Part shown: piece after piece, positions 53,495 to 62,588 of the stretch
Position numbering within the stretch: position 1 is the first letter of the stretch
Layout of the letters: each line of letters starts with the position of its first letter
NCBI RefSeq assembly: GCF_026242045.1
Contig: NZ_JAPJDO010000012.1
Span: 62,001 to 126,000 of the forward strand
Length of the DNA stretch: 64,000 bases
Direction: 5' to 3'
DNA from: Mycobacterium pinniadriaticum
GTDB taxonomy: Bacteria > Actinomycetota > Actinomycetes > Mycobacteriales > Mycobacteriaceae
Made by a program: the position numbers and the translations under genes
The notes under the pieces: model-generated
Seen by the model: only the letters and a program-made list of their open reading frames with translations
The model's database searches: none
What the model was told of the DNA's origin: nothing

Positions 53495-56400
53495 CTACCG
53501 ATAGACGGGCTGGGCGTCTACTTTGAGCCACTGTCCCGACCTGGCAACGCTCAGAAGTGAGCGGTGCGACGCAGTCCGGTCGTGCTGCGCCTGCGTCCGC
53601 GCGTCCCGCTGCGTCCCGGACAGTGACGAGTTGCGGATCCCGATCAGTGTGGTTAGCGCGGGGTCGGCCGAGTTGCCGGTCACCGGGCGACGCGTCAACC
53701 AGCCAGAGCGAGCGAGCTGTTCGGCCGCACGAAGGACCGTTCTCCTGCGTGACTGAGGAAGCTCGCCGAGCACGCGCTCAAGCACGGTGAGCAGCTCCGA
53801 TACGACTTCGCCGGATGCGATGCTCCACAGCGCGAGTGCCCATTCTGCTCGGCCATGTTCGTCAACACTGGCATCCAGTTGTTGTCGCCACCAGTTCGCG
53901 TCGTTGATGTTCGCTCGGGCTTGACCAAGAAGCTCGGATGGGTGACCCGTACTTCCAAACGCCGAGGCGCCGGGCTTCTTCACAAATGCGGTGGCGAGGG
54001 GCGAAGCAGCGCCGATGATGGCGATCTCGGAGGCGAGCCAGCCGCGACCGGCGTGCTCGTAGAGGGCGGCTGCGGTGTTTATCCACGGGAAGGTGCTGCC
54101 CTTGTGGCCAGCCTTGAATATTCGCTCTTTGGCGATCGAAGCGTATGCGGAGTGAGCGCTTCTGAGCTGGTTGATGGCTTCGCTCCGACGCCGCTTTGTG
54201 CTGTCGTCTCGGTCAACGAACCCGGTTGTGGAGCTGGTGTAGAAGTCGTCAGGCGAAAGCGCGGCTGCGACCTGTGCTGGCATCGACCGGATCGAGGTCA
54301 CCCGCGCGCACTGTCCGTCCAATACGGCGCCCAGGAGCGCTGCCTCGAGCTGGCCGCCCGGAGGCGGCACGAACCCAGTATTGAGAAGAAGCTCTGCGGC
54401 GCCGTCGGACAAGTCGAGTTCGTCGAGCTCTGCAATCATTCCGGCGGCAGCCTCGCATTCAGCTCCGAGCCTCAGCCAGGCGTTTTGTTGCGGAGTGCCG
54501 ATCGCCTCCGAGAGCTTCTGGTACCACCAACTGGCGAACAGGCCGCGTTGATTTAGCAGTTCTCGCAGTGCGCGAACGCGCTGATTGTTCGCCTGGTCAG
54601 ATGGGTCCTTGCTGATCACTGTTGTGAGCCGCGTCCATACCGGGTCGAGGCCGTCTTCGTCGGGAAGGTCTGGCAGCTGCGGCAGAGCGGTGATGTCGCG
54701 ACGGTCGAGCGCCGGCAGCAGGACGGGGAGTCCGGTGTCGGAGCAGAGTGCGGTGAGGACTTTGCGCGCCTCGCGGGGACGGCGCTGGAACACACCGTCG
54801 GTGAGCAGTGTCCAGGCGGCCAGGTATGACGCGGTGGACGAGCCGTGTGACAGCTCGTCTTCGATGCCGGCGGTGAGGGTGTAAATCCCGTTTCCCTTCG
54901 CGTTGCCGCCATAGAACCTGGCGGTGTTGAGCCAGTAGGGTCGGCGCAGCAACTCACGAAGCACAGCTGTGCTGTCGAAAGAAGGGTTGTCCTCCCCCGC
55001 GTTGCGGTACAGGAATCTTGCGGCGAAATACTCCCGCAGCGAGAGGACCTCGAACTCGTAGGTTCCATCGACCTTGCCGGTGAGTGCCCACAGACGGTCG
55101 CTGGCGCCCTCGAAAAGTTCGTCAACGATCGATTCGCGATTGCCGTAGGTACGTTGGAAGTGGCGCATCGCCTCCTTGAGTTCGGCGACGGTCATGCGGC
55201 CGTTGATCTGCGACTCTTCGGTATGCGCGTGCAGGTACCAGCCAAGGAACGGGATGATCTCGATGAGTTCTTCCTTGTGGTTCCGAACAGTTTTGGGGTT
55301 CTTGTTCGCCTCACGCGCGAGAAGAAGGTCGACGTACTTGTCGTAGAGATCGGTGCGCTGGGTGGGGGTGGCGGCTCCCTGCTCGTGGAGGAGATCGAGC
55401 AAGATCGTCAGCTGCATCGGGTTGCCGGCGAGCTCGTTGATGTAGGGCTCGCGGCTCTTGTCCTTGAAGCTCCTTCGCAACGTCCGACCGTCTTTGCCTC
55501 TGATTCCGCGGACCGCGCACCACTTGCGGAGATAGTCGTCGCGCTGCTCGGTGGCCAACTGGTTGAGGGTGACGATGTCGAACAGGTCCGGGGACGGCTC
55601 GGACAACTCGCCTGCGCTGGGACGAGTGGTGACCACGACTTTCGGCGGATCAGCGTAGGCCTTGCCGCGACCGACGAACTTGTCGATGGCTTTGACGACC
55701 TTGCCTCGGATGGTGGGGCTTCCGACCTCGTCGAGACCGTCCAGCACGACCAGACTGGGTACGCGGTCAAAGATGTCCTGTACGTCCTTGGCGTTGACCT
55801 TTCTTCCGCCGCTTTCGTGGGTCATCAGGTCGGCGAGGAAGCACTCGACTGTTGCCCGGTCTCCTGTGCGCACCTTCGACCTGGGGCGTTTGCGGTCATC
55901 GGCGTGGTCCCAGACGTCGGTACCGCTGAGCCAGAGTGCGTAGTCACTCAGGTCGACCCGGATCGGGAAGCGCGGCTGGCCCTGCTTGGGCAACGCACCG
56001 GGTCGTTCCGCTTCAGGCACGAACGAGCTTCGGTGCGCCTGGCACAGGTACTGGCTCAGCGTCGACTTGCCTTGACCGGGGGCGCCGCGTACCAGGGTGA
56101 AAGGCGTCGGCGAGTGCAGCAGGTAATTGGCCGCGCCGCCGACGGTGGTCGGGTCCCGTGCTTGCCGGTGCTGGTCCCCCGCAGCGTGGACCCGGTCAGC
56201 GGTGACGTCAACGAAGAGGTCCACCACATTTTCTCTGTCGACATCAGATTGGCTGAACTTGACGCGTTTGTCGTCCTCCCACTGGGCCGCCGCGACTTTG
56301 CGGATCAAGTCGCGAAGTCCCTTGTCCTTGGCGGCGCCGACGTGTTCGGCGACGAGATAGCGCACAAGGTCCCAGCCGGCCAGCATCTCGGCGTAGGCCC

Positions 56401-56863
56401 ACTTCGTCTCGGTGGGGGCGTTGTCCACCCACGGGTTCAGCGCCTCACGCCAGATGCAGGTCATTTGCTCGTAACCGAAGTCCTTTGCGTACTCTTCGAG
56501 CTTCTTGTCCAGCTGGGCGAAGGTCCCCGATTCCGGCTTGGCCGTGCTGCCCACGTTGGTGACCAATATGTAGTGCCGAACGCCTAGCCCGGCGAGGCGG
56601 CGCAGGCTGTCCGCCTCATCCCGCACTACTCCGTCCAGCCAGGCCACGGGGTTCTTTTCTTTTCCACTGACGGACCACTTGACCTGGTAGATGAGGATCT
56701 TCCCGAGGTCGGACTTGCGGAAGCCGTCGATTCCTCCGTCGGTCTGGCGAAGAGCCATGGGGATGAAGTCAGGGAACTGGCTCGCAAGCAGCGCGCTGAC
56801 CAACTGTTGGAAGTCGTGATCGCCGAGGCGCTCATAGAGATACCGATGTCGACTCTCGGGCAC
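53495..56863 (-). CDS. NACHT NTPase with N-terminal PD-(D/E)xK nuclease-like domain
   Basis: This 1122-residue protein has three parts. Residues 1-160 look like an Mrr-type restriction nuclease, with TDGGIDGF (D42 and D46) and YQVKWS (Q60 and K62) forming the PD-(D/E)xK core. Residues 250-560 are a NACHT-type STAND NTPase. Walker A is RGAPGQGKST near 259-268 and Walker B is LVVLDGLDE near 371-379, with PKVVVTTRPSAG next. The C-terminal 560 residues are helical and may be the sensor. Bacterial NACHT and Avs proteins of this design are anti-phage or anti-plasmid systems. GTG 56863 has GGAGG 6 bases upstream. Confidence 0.88.
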   Translation of the reverse strand: MPESRHRYLYERLGDHDFQQLVSALLASQFPDFIPMALRQTDGGIDGFRKSDLGKILIYQVKWSVSGKEKNPVAWLDGVVRDEADSLRRLAGLGVRHYILVTNVGSTAKPESGTFAQLDKKLEEYAKDFGYEQMTCIWREALNPWVDNAPTETKWAYAEMLAGWDLVRYLVAEHVGAAKDKGLRDLIRKVAAAQWEDDKRVKFSQSDVDRENVVDLFVDVTADRVHAAGDQHRQARDPTTVGGAANYLLHSPTPFTLVRGAPGQGKSTLSQYLCQAHRSSFVPEAERPGALPKQGQPRFPIRVDLSDYALWLSGTDVWDHADDRKRPRSKVRTGDRATVECFLADLMTHESGGRKVNAKDVQDIFDRVPSLVVLDGLDEVGSPTIRGKVVKAIDKFVGRGKAYADPPKVVVTTRPSAGELSEPSPDLFDIVTLNQLATEQRDDYLRKWCAVRGIRGKDGRTLRRSFKDKSREPYINELAGNPMQLTILLDLLHEQGAATPTQRTDLYDKYVDLLLAREANKNPKTVRNHKEELIEIIPFLGWYLHAHTEESQINGRMTVAELKEAMRHFQRTYGNRESIVDELFEGASDRLWALTGKVDGTYEFEVLSLREYFAARFLYRNAGEDNPSFDSTAVLRELLRRPYWLNTARFYGGNAKGNGIYTLTAGIEDELSHGSSTASYLAAWTLLTDGVFQRRPREARKVLTALCSDTGLPVLLPALDRRDITALPQLPDLPDEDGLDPVWTRLTTVISKDPSDQANNQRVRALRELLNQRGLFASWWYQKLSEAIGTPQQNAWLRLGAECEAAAGMIAELDELDLSDGAAELLLNTGFVPPPGGQLEAALLGAVLDGQCARVTSIRSMPAQVAAALSPDDFYTSSTTGFVDRDDSTKRRRSEAINQLRSAHSAYASIAKERIFKAGHKGSTFPWINTAAALYEHAGRGWLASEIAIIGAASPLATAFVKKPGASAFGSTGHPSELLGQARANINDANWWRQQLDASVDEHGRAEWALALWSIASGEVVSELLTVLERVLGELPQSRRRTVLRAAEQLARSGWLTRRPVTGNSADPALTTLIGIRNSSLSGTQRDARTQAQHDRTASHRSLLSVARSGQWLKVDAQPVYR

Positions 56864-57032
56864 GGGCTGCCTCCTTCGCTGTACCCGATCGTCTCGCCGC
56901 CCCGGTCGGGAACTTCTCGTGCGCAGATCCATTCAATCTGGACTTACTGACACGATCACGGAAGCTCGCCGTCGTATCGCGTCGCGCCATCGGTCAGGTA
57001 CTCCGCGCTCCACACCCCGGCGCAGCGGATAG

Positions 57033-57209
57033 TCACTCGGGCTCCTGCCCTTGCAGGGCGTTGATGAGACGGGCCACGGCAGCACCGAGGGCAGGCAGGC
57101 CGGTCGTGCTGCCGGTGACGTGGACAATGTAGCCGCACCGGACGTAAAAGCCGATGACGACGATCGCGACGAGCACAGTTGCCAAGACCGCGGCATGGAA
57201 CGGCTTCAT
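57033..57209 (-). CDS. Small single-span membrane protein
   Basis: This 58-residue protein reads MKPFHAAVLATVLVAIVVIG, with one membrane helix, then a short soluble tail ending LINALQGQEPE. AAAGGG lies 7-8 bases before the ATG. It lies upstream of the NACHT gene on the same strand, with a gap of about 170 bases, so it could be its companion. It could also be unrelated. No family is recognised. Confidence 0.5.
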   Translation of the reverse strand: MKPFHAAVLATVLVAIVVIGFYVRCGYIVHVTGSTTGLPALGAAVARLINALQGQEPE

Positions 57210-57703
57210 GAGTGTGCCCTTTCGCTGGGCTTGGGCGGAGGAACGGTTGAGCTGCCGGCTGAGCCGTGCCGCGAATTGGAGGGCGTATCTACACTTTGCC
57301 CGCGCGCTGGGCCCCGATTTACAGGGTCGGTGTGTCTGCATGACCCGAGGTATATGCCGGGCGGGTCACCAATCCGGTCGCGCGTCCTGAACAAGATCGG
57401 TGTGCCCGCAGAGGGACAATTCGCAGTTCCGGCCAGCGACGCCGCTGCCGTGCTGCTGGCCCACTTGCCCCGCGCGCCGGAGAAGAAGAGGTTGAACCTG
57501 TCGATGCGGCCGCGAACTCGCATGCGCGAGACGGTACGGCTGCGGGGTGCAAACGGACTTGACCAGCTACGAATCGTCCGCACCGCCCGAAACGCTTCGA
57601 GGTGGCCCGCCAACGCTCGTCGCTGACCGGTATCCCGCTCGTGACAGGATCGCAGCCCAGTTTCCGTCCCGCACCCGTGCTGGGCGGGCGTAGCGTTATT
57701 CGC
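57210..57703. other. Gap with possible small reading frame
   Basis: This 494-base stretch has no clear gene. A plus-strand frame at 57354-57626 (90 residues) is the best candidate but has no ribosome site or family features. I see no strong terminators or repeats. Confidence 0.35.
57354..57626 (+). CDS. Possible hypothetical protein, 90 residues
   Basis: A frame from ATG 57354 encodes MPGGSPIRSRVLNKIGVPAE and a basic, Arg-rich tail. There is no ribosome site at a good distance and no recognised domain. The next gene starts 78 bases after it. It may be chance or the relic of a gene. Confidence 0.2.
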   Translation: MPGGSPIRSRVLNKIGVPAEGQFAVPASDAAAVLLAHLPRAPEKKRLNLSMRPRTRMRETVRLRGANGLDQLRIVRTARNASRWPANARR

Positions 57704-57991
57704 GTGACGGCAGCGCGGCGCTCCCCGTGGCTCGACGACCGAACGGGGGTCCTTCTGGACAGACTGGCCGCACACCACATGGCGTTGCCCGAAGAAGCTG
57801 CTCGCCAGGTGATCTCCGATCACCTCGACCGCACAGCGACTCTGATGCGTATCGGCCGGCAGGCCGCAAAGTTCTACGTCACCGACGACGTCATCCGAAA
57901 GATCGCCGATCAGCTCCTGGGCATCGATGCCGCCCAAGGCGAGCCCGATGTCGTGTCACTGTTGGAACGACGCCGGCGCAAGCACCGCTGA
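57704..57991 (+). CDS. Hypothetical protein, 95 residues
   Basis: This frame starts at GTG 57704 and has a compact alpha-helical character: LLDRLAAHHMALPEEAARQV, then HLDRTATLMRIGRQAAKFYV and ADQLLGID, ending in a basic tail (ERRRRKHR). Regular helix spacing and high third-position GC suggest a real gene. An in-frame ATG at 57602 would add 34 residues of low quality. It converges with the DUF2637-like gene, 9 bases away. I do not recognise a named family. Confidence 0.55.
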   Translation: MTAARRSPWLDDRTGVLLDRLAAHHMALPEEAARQVISDHLDRTATLMRIGRQAAKFYVTDDVIRKIADQLLGIDAAQGEPDVVSLLERRRRKHR

Positions 57992-58000
57992 CATCTCGGA

Positions 58001-58798
58001 TCAGGCGCGAAGCGCCGCCGTCTGGCGCGATTCCGGAGTGTGGGTGTGGGTGTCGCGCGCTGCGCGAGCTGTCCCGAGGATGAGCCGCACCGTGCTGTGA
58101 TGCACGTCGAGCCGCGTGGCGATCTCGTTTACTTTCACCCCCACCGCGTCGAGCGCCAGAACGCGCTGCACCGTCTCCGGGGATTGCCTGATCTTACGGG
58201 TGCGCAACACGACCAGTGCGCGCTGCGCATGATCGTCCCCCACGACAGCATCGACGTCGTGTTCCCCAACCTCGTCGTCATCGAACCCATCGACCATGTC
58301 GAAGTCGAGGTCCTCGTAGTTACCCTCGTTAGCGGCCTCCTCGGGTCGCCACAGCGCCAGCAACGCCAGCGTCGCCTGCGCGATCGACACATCGACGATC
58401 ACGGGCCACATCCACGCCAGTATTTCGGGGATGCCGGAGCGAACAGCCAAGTCCCGCAACGCTTCAAACGACAAGACGAACGCAAACACAGCGAGAAGCC
58501 CAGTCGACGTCAGCGCCAACCGAAAAGTCACCTTCGACCGACGCCCGCTGCGCACGAGCATAGACAATCCTTCGATCGACAGCATCAAGATGATCGGTGG
58601 AGCGACAGCGACCCCGACCGCCAGCGGTGCGGGCACCGCGAGATCGGTGGCTACCAGTGAGTGCGCGGCGTTGCCGGCGATCGACGCCGAACTTGCCATG
58701 ATCAGAACCGTCCAGAAGAACCATTTCGCGCGCCGTTCGTGCCGGCGTGCCTCGACGTCGAGTACTTCACGTCCGGATGCGGTCAACGAGTCGGTCAT
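58001..58798 (-). CDS. DUF2637-like membrane protein with C-terminal helix-turn-helix
   Basis: This 265-residue protein begins with about four membrane helices. These include WFFWTVLIMASSASIAGNAA, APLAVGVAVAPPIILMLSI and LALTSTGLLAVFAFVLSFEA. The SxxGN and SIEGLS features belong to the DUF2637 group found on actinobacterial plasmids. An acidic linker (about 168-200) leads to VNEIATRLDVHHSTVRLILG, a helix-turn-helix. Membrane-linked DNA-binding proteins of this type are associated with plasmid spread and partition. It is upstream of and convergent to the hypothetical gene at 57704. Confidence 0.75.
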   Translation of the reverse strand: MTDSLTASGREVLDVEARRHERRAKWFFWTVLIMASSASIAGNAAHSLVATDLAVPAPLAVGVAVAPPIILMLSIEGLSMLVRSGRRSKVTFRLALTSTGLLAVFAFVLSFEALRDLAVRSGIPEILAWMWPVIVDVSIAQATLALLALWRPEEAANEGNYEDLDFDMVDGFDDDEVGEHDVDAVVGDDHAQRALVVLRTRKIRQSPETVQRVLALDAVGVKVNEIATRLDVHHSTVRLILGTARAARDTHTHTPESRQTAALRA

Positions 58799-58865
58799 GG
58801 ACTAATCATTCTCGGCATCAACCAGTTTCGTCCAACACCAGCACCACATCCGCCCTTGTGCGGGG

Positions 58866-59228
58866 TTAAAGAGGATCGGTGTAGGTCCTTGTACCGTTGG
58901 ACACGTGCGGTGTCCAGCAGCGGTCATCCCACCACCGTTGCGGGTAGCGCCGTGTCGGGTCGGCATACCAGCCCTGTACGGGAACGACAGCCGCCTCGAG
59001 CTGAATGCCGTCGGGCAGGTCCTGCAACCGGTATCCCATGTCCGCTAGTTCCTGCAGGGCGTCAGCCTCCTTGAGCCGGTTCGCCATCATCGCGCCAACG
59101 TCGAACGAGTCGACGTGGATGAACGTGCGATCGCCACGTGGGCCGGTGGCATCGCTGAACACCACCACCCAGCGGTAGCCCTGCGCATAGAGGTTGGCCA
59201 TCGCCTCATCGGCGGGCAGCTCGTCCAA
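58866..59228 (-). CDS. Protein with C-terminal DUF2510-like motif
   Basis: This protein of about 120 residues ends with GWYADPTRRYPQRWWDDRCW and a following TPHV, matching the small DUF2510 domain that occurs on actinobacterial membrane or secretion-associated proteins. The N-terminal part (LYAQGYRWVVVFSDATGPRG) resembles a DUF4177-type beta-alpha domain. The start is uncertain: a TTG at 59228 with a G-rich site, or ATG 59201. It lies 67 bases before the DUF2637-like gene and 175 bases after the type VII secretion genes. Confidence 0.6.
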   Translation of the reverse strand: MDELPADEAMANLYAQGYRWVVVFSDATGPRGDRTFIHVDSFDVGAMMANRLKEADALQELADMGYRLQDLPDGIQLEAAVVPVQGWYADPTRRYPQRWWDDRCWTPHVSNGTRTYTDPL

Positions 59229-59403
59229 TCCCCCACACTCGTGTCGGGCAGTAGCCCAGCTCGTCGTTGACGTGTCTGTAGTACTAGGCTTTCGGCAAAA
59301 CCTCTGATTGGTCGCGTGTCACGTGATGATCCCGTAGTGCTGCCGGACCGCCGACCAGTCATCGACCCTCGACAGCTGCCCCCTGCTTCTGTCAGTATGT
59401 GTT

Positions 59404-60948
59404 CTACCTGAGGAAAGGTTGCTCGTTACGGAAGGTAATGCCGGGCAGCTCGACGGAGAACTGATCGGTCGTCAGGCGAATCATGTTGCCCGCCTGATCA
59501 ATCGTGACGTCAGGATCATAGTCAGGCGACGGGCGCACCGCCACGGAGATCCACGCACCCGGACAAGGGTTGGAACGCCCGTTGTGCACCACCATCGTCG
59601 GCGGCCGGGGCGGCTGGGCAGCCATGTCGCGGGTCGACCAGATACGCGAGGACGCTGGGGTCATCTCCCACTGCCCGGCATGGTCATACACCGCCACCAC
59701 TTCACCCGAGGCCGCCGACCGTCGAATCAGCTGCCGCACCAGCACATCCGACTGAGGGTTAACGGCCACCCGGGTCGGCTGCTGCGGATCCGACAGCGGC
59801 ATCAGCACCATAGCGTCGCGGACTGCACCCACCAGGATTCCCGACGGGCCCACGCTGAGCGACTGGTCCAGTCGCACATCGACAGGGATGCTGGGTAAGC
59901 CGGTCAACCGCCGGGCACCTGGCATCGTGTCCAATAGCGGATCCCACTGGCGCCCCGTGAACCGGTTCAGGATGCCCCCCGGGGTGGTGGTGATCGGCTT
60001 GATCGTCGTGTACCGCACCAACGCACTGACCGAAACACCAGTGGTGTTGCGCCGCAACGCTACTACCAGTGCTGTGTGGTCGGCGTTGTAGGACCACACA
60101 GCATCCAGGTTGGATCCGGTCAGGTCCGCAGCGGAAAAGAAGTGGCTGGTGACGAACCCATGCCCGGGCTGATGCAGCGCTGACCAGCGGTCGGTGAACG
60201 TTGCCCCGAGCACCTCGGCGCCGCCCACGCTGGCCGCAGCCGCCTCGCGCATCTGGGCCGTATTGAGGATTTCGGCGCGGCAATTGTTCTGCCGCAACGC
60301 TTTGACGATGCGCTGCGTCGCCGCCGCGGCGGCCGCGACCGAGTTGCGCCGCCACAGCAGACCTGCGGTGGTGTCGGCAGCATGAGCGTCCAAGCGCACC
60401 ACCAACGTGGTGGAGCGCTGCCCGACCGCTGAGCGGCTCCCCAGAAACGCCGAGTACACCTCGGCGTAGCTGTCGCTGGAGGTGCGGCGGCCCTCGCACA
60501 GCACATCCACATCCACACCCAGGTCGGCCTGGCGCATTTCGTTGGCGATCACACTCAGCGGCAACGTATTCGGCGTATCGGTCTGCAGCGGCTTGAGCAG
60601 CGTCGGTCGATACGACTTACCCCACACACTGACCATCGTCACCACCGTGTGCCCCTCAACAAGGACACCCAGCGTGGAACCGTCTACCTGGACGTCGCTG
60701 AACTCGCCCAACTCGATACGGTGCCGACGCTCCCGCAGCCACGCCATGACACGGATCAGCCACTGCCACAACGACAAACCGCCGACCGTCACCACCAGCA
60801 GCAGCACGGCCAACCCGGCCCCGACACCGATCGCCACCGGCAACCCCACCCCGCACGCGATCAGCCCCAGAGCGACCACCATAGCGGCCACCTCGGCGAT
60901 CACCACCGATCGCGCACTGCCGCGCACCGAAAATACTGGTTGCTTCAC
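59404..60948 (-). CDS. eccE: Type VII secretion component EccE
   Basis: This 514-residue protein has two N-terminal membrane helices (VVIAEVAAMVVALGLIACGV and GAGLAVLLLVVTVGGLSLW). A large cytoplasmic domain follows, starting near WLRERRHRIELGEFSDVQ. EccE sits at the edge of the ESX inner-membrane core with EccB, EccC and EccD. The GTG start at 60948 overlaps the mycosin stop by 4 bases, as in the usual eccD-mycP-eccE order. The reading frame is open to 61134, but that overlaps mycP. Confidence 0.88.
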   Translation of the reverse strand: MKQPVFSVRGSARSVVIAEVAAMVVALGLIACGVGLPVAIGVGAGLAVLLLVVTVGGLSLWQWLIRVMAWLRERRHRIELGEFSDVQVDGSTLGVLVEGHTVVTMVSVWGKSYRPTLLKPLQTDTPNTLPLSVIANEMRQADLGVDVDVLCEGRRTSSDSYAEVYSAFLGSRSAVGQRSTTLVVRLDAHAADTTAGLLWRRNSVAAAAAATQRIVKALRQNNCRAEILNTAQMREAAAASVGGAEVLGATFTDRWSALHQPGHGFVTSHFFSAADLTGSNLDAVWSYNADHTALVVALRRNTTGVSVSALVRYTTIKPITTTPGGILNRFTGRQWDPLLDTMPGARRLTGLPSIPVDVRLDQSLSVGPSGILVGAVRDAMVLMPLSDPQQPTRVAVNPQSDVLVRQLIRRSAASGEVVAVYDHAGQWEMTPASSRIWSTRDMAAQPPRPPTMVVHNGRSNPCPGAWISVAVRPSPDYDPDVTIDQAGNMIRLTTDQFSVELPGITFRNEQPFLR

Positions 60949-62582
60949 TGAACCCGTCCTCGCCGCCGCATCACCGTTACCACCCACAGCACTATGCCCA
61001 CCACCACCGAAGCAGCACCCACGACCGCAGCAGTCCCCCAACGCGGGCGCGGGTCCGGCGCCGGAGGCTCCGGCGGAATGTGCAACGGCATCCGTACCCC
61101 CGGAGCCAGCCAATCCCCCGGGGGCACATCCCACGTCAACGCCGCAACCGGATCGACCACTCCGTATCCGACCACCGAATCACGCCCACCCGCAGGCGGA
61201 TGCGCGGTCGCCTGCAACCGCCGAATTATCTGATGCGCCGACAGCTCCGGGTATTTCGCGCGCACTAGGGCGGCGATGCCAGAGACGAACGCTGCGGCGA
61301 ACGAGCTGCCCGCGATCGGCTTGAGCGCATCATTCTCGATCGAGCCATTGATCACCTGCCCCGACGTCGACAACCCGACAATGTCGGTGCCCGGTGCAGC
61401 CAGACCCACCCACGGGCCGTGAAGTGAGGCTGCCTGACCCGTCAACGGTGCCCCCGCACTATCGGTGGCCGACACCGACAACACGTAGTCGCTGAACCAG
61501 GCCGGGGTAGCGATCGTCTGCACCGTATTCCAGGCCAACGGATCTGAGCGGTCAGCGGGAACCGGATCCGGATTCTGTGCGCAGCCCTGCGTCCCGGCAT
61601 TGCCTGCAGCAGCCACGATTACGACATCGCGATCCACTGCCGCATAGCGCAGCGCAGCGCCCAGCACCGCCTGATCGGTTGGCTTACCCACCGCCACACA
61701 CGACACCACAGAAATGTTGATGACCTTCACGCCGAGGTTCGCCAGGTGCACGATCGCCCGCGCCAGCGAGTTGATATCCCCCGCGCGACGCACATCCTGG
61801 GGGTTGTCCACCAACTGCGGATCGGCATACCCGAACGTCTGCGCGGACTGCCGGATCGACACCAGCGTGGCGTCCGGGGCGATCCCGATCAACCCATCCG
61901 GGCCCCCGCCCGCCGGCGGTGTCCCCGGCAGCGGCACCACCGGACCCACCGCGGGACCCCAAGCCGGGGCGTCTGGCGGAGGCCCGTCCGGCGGCGGCGG
62001 AGGCGGCGGAGGCGGCGGAGCGACGGTCGCCGTGGCGGTCACCGTCACCGTGGGAGGCGGCGGAGGCGGCCGAATCGGTGCAGGAGGCGGCGCTGCTTCC
62101 GGCAACGGTGCAGGCACCGCCCACCGCGGCTGCACCGGCAGCGGTGGGCCAGAGGGGGCCGCACCGATCAACGAGGCGATCACCGTTCCGTGCGCGTCAC
62201 AATCGGCCAGCCCGTCCCCGTAACGGCCCATCACGTAGTCGCCGCCGGCCACCAGGTGCGGAAGCCTCGGCTGCGGCGCCACACCGGTATCGATGATCCC
62301 GACCACTACCCCCGCGCCGGTCGATTCCTTCCAAGCAGCCGGCATGTCGAGCATCTGCAACGCCGGCGGCAACTCCGCAAAGTTGCTGCCCGGCAGCACC
62401 GCCGTCTGCACACATGCGGCGACCTGCTTCATCGGCTGATCGGGGGCGGGCTCAGGATCAGCCGGGGCAGGCCCCGGCGGAACATCCGGCGGAACGATCG
62501 CCGCCGCCCACCCCGACGAACCCACCACCAGAACGCTGACCGCTGCGATCGCAGCGGCCCAGCGCAGCACCTGCGTGCGCAT
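60945..62582 (-). CDS. mycP: Mycosin (MycP), ESX subtilisin-like protease
   Basis: This 545-residue protease has a signal peptide (LRWAAAIAAVSVLVVG), a subtilase domain with Asp98 (IIDTGVA), His131 (DCDAHGTV), oxyanion Asn328 (AAAGNAG) and Ser427 (IAGSSFAAAFVSG). A C-terminal membrane anchor (VVGAASVVVGIVLWVVTV) follows. Mycosins sit on the outer side of the membrane and are needed for a stable ESX complex. A long Pro-rich insertion (about 142-228, with runs of proline) lies between the His and oxyanion motifs. It overlaps eccE by 4 bases and follows eccD by 6. Confidence 0.95.
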   Translation of the reverse strand: MRTQVLRWAAAIAAVSVLVVGSSGWAAAIVPPDVPPGPAPADPEPAPDQPMKQVAACVQTAVLPGSNFAELPPALQMLDMPAAWKESTGAGVVVGIIDTGVAPQPRLPHLVAGGDYVMGRYGDGLADCDAHGTVIASLIGAAPSGPPLPVQPRWAVPAPLPEAAPPPAPIRPPPPPPTVTVTATATVAPPPPPPPPPPDGPPPDAPAWGPAVGPVVPLPGTPPAGGGPDGLIGIAPDATLVSIRQSAQTFGYADPQLVDNPQDVRRAGDINSLARAIVHLANLGVKVINISVVSCVAVGKPTDQAVLGAALRYAAVDRDVVIVAAAGNAGTQGCAQNPDPVPADRSDPLAWNTVQTIATPAWFSDYVLSVSATDSAGAPLTGQAASLHGPWVGLAAPGTDIVGLSTSGQVINGSIENDALKPIAGSSFAAAFVSGIAALVRAKYPELSAHQIIRRLQATAHPPAGGRDSVVGYGVVDPVAALTWDVPPGDWLAPGVRMPLHIPPEPPAPDPRPRWGTAAVVGAASVVVGIVLWVVTVMRRRGRVQ

Positions 62583-62588
62583 CGTCGA

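Noticed and set aside
55154..56587. 477-codon plus-strand frame inside the NACHT gene
   Set aside because: The minus strand carries Walker motifs and a nuclease core in this stretch, so the plus-strand frame is a shadow.
61930..62110. Simple-sequence repeat in mycP
   Set aside because: The GGCGGAGG-like tract is explained by the proline-rich coding region of mycosin and is not a separate repeat element or CRISPR.
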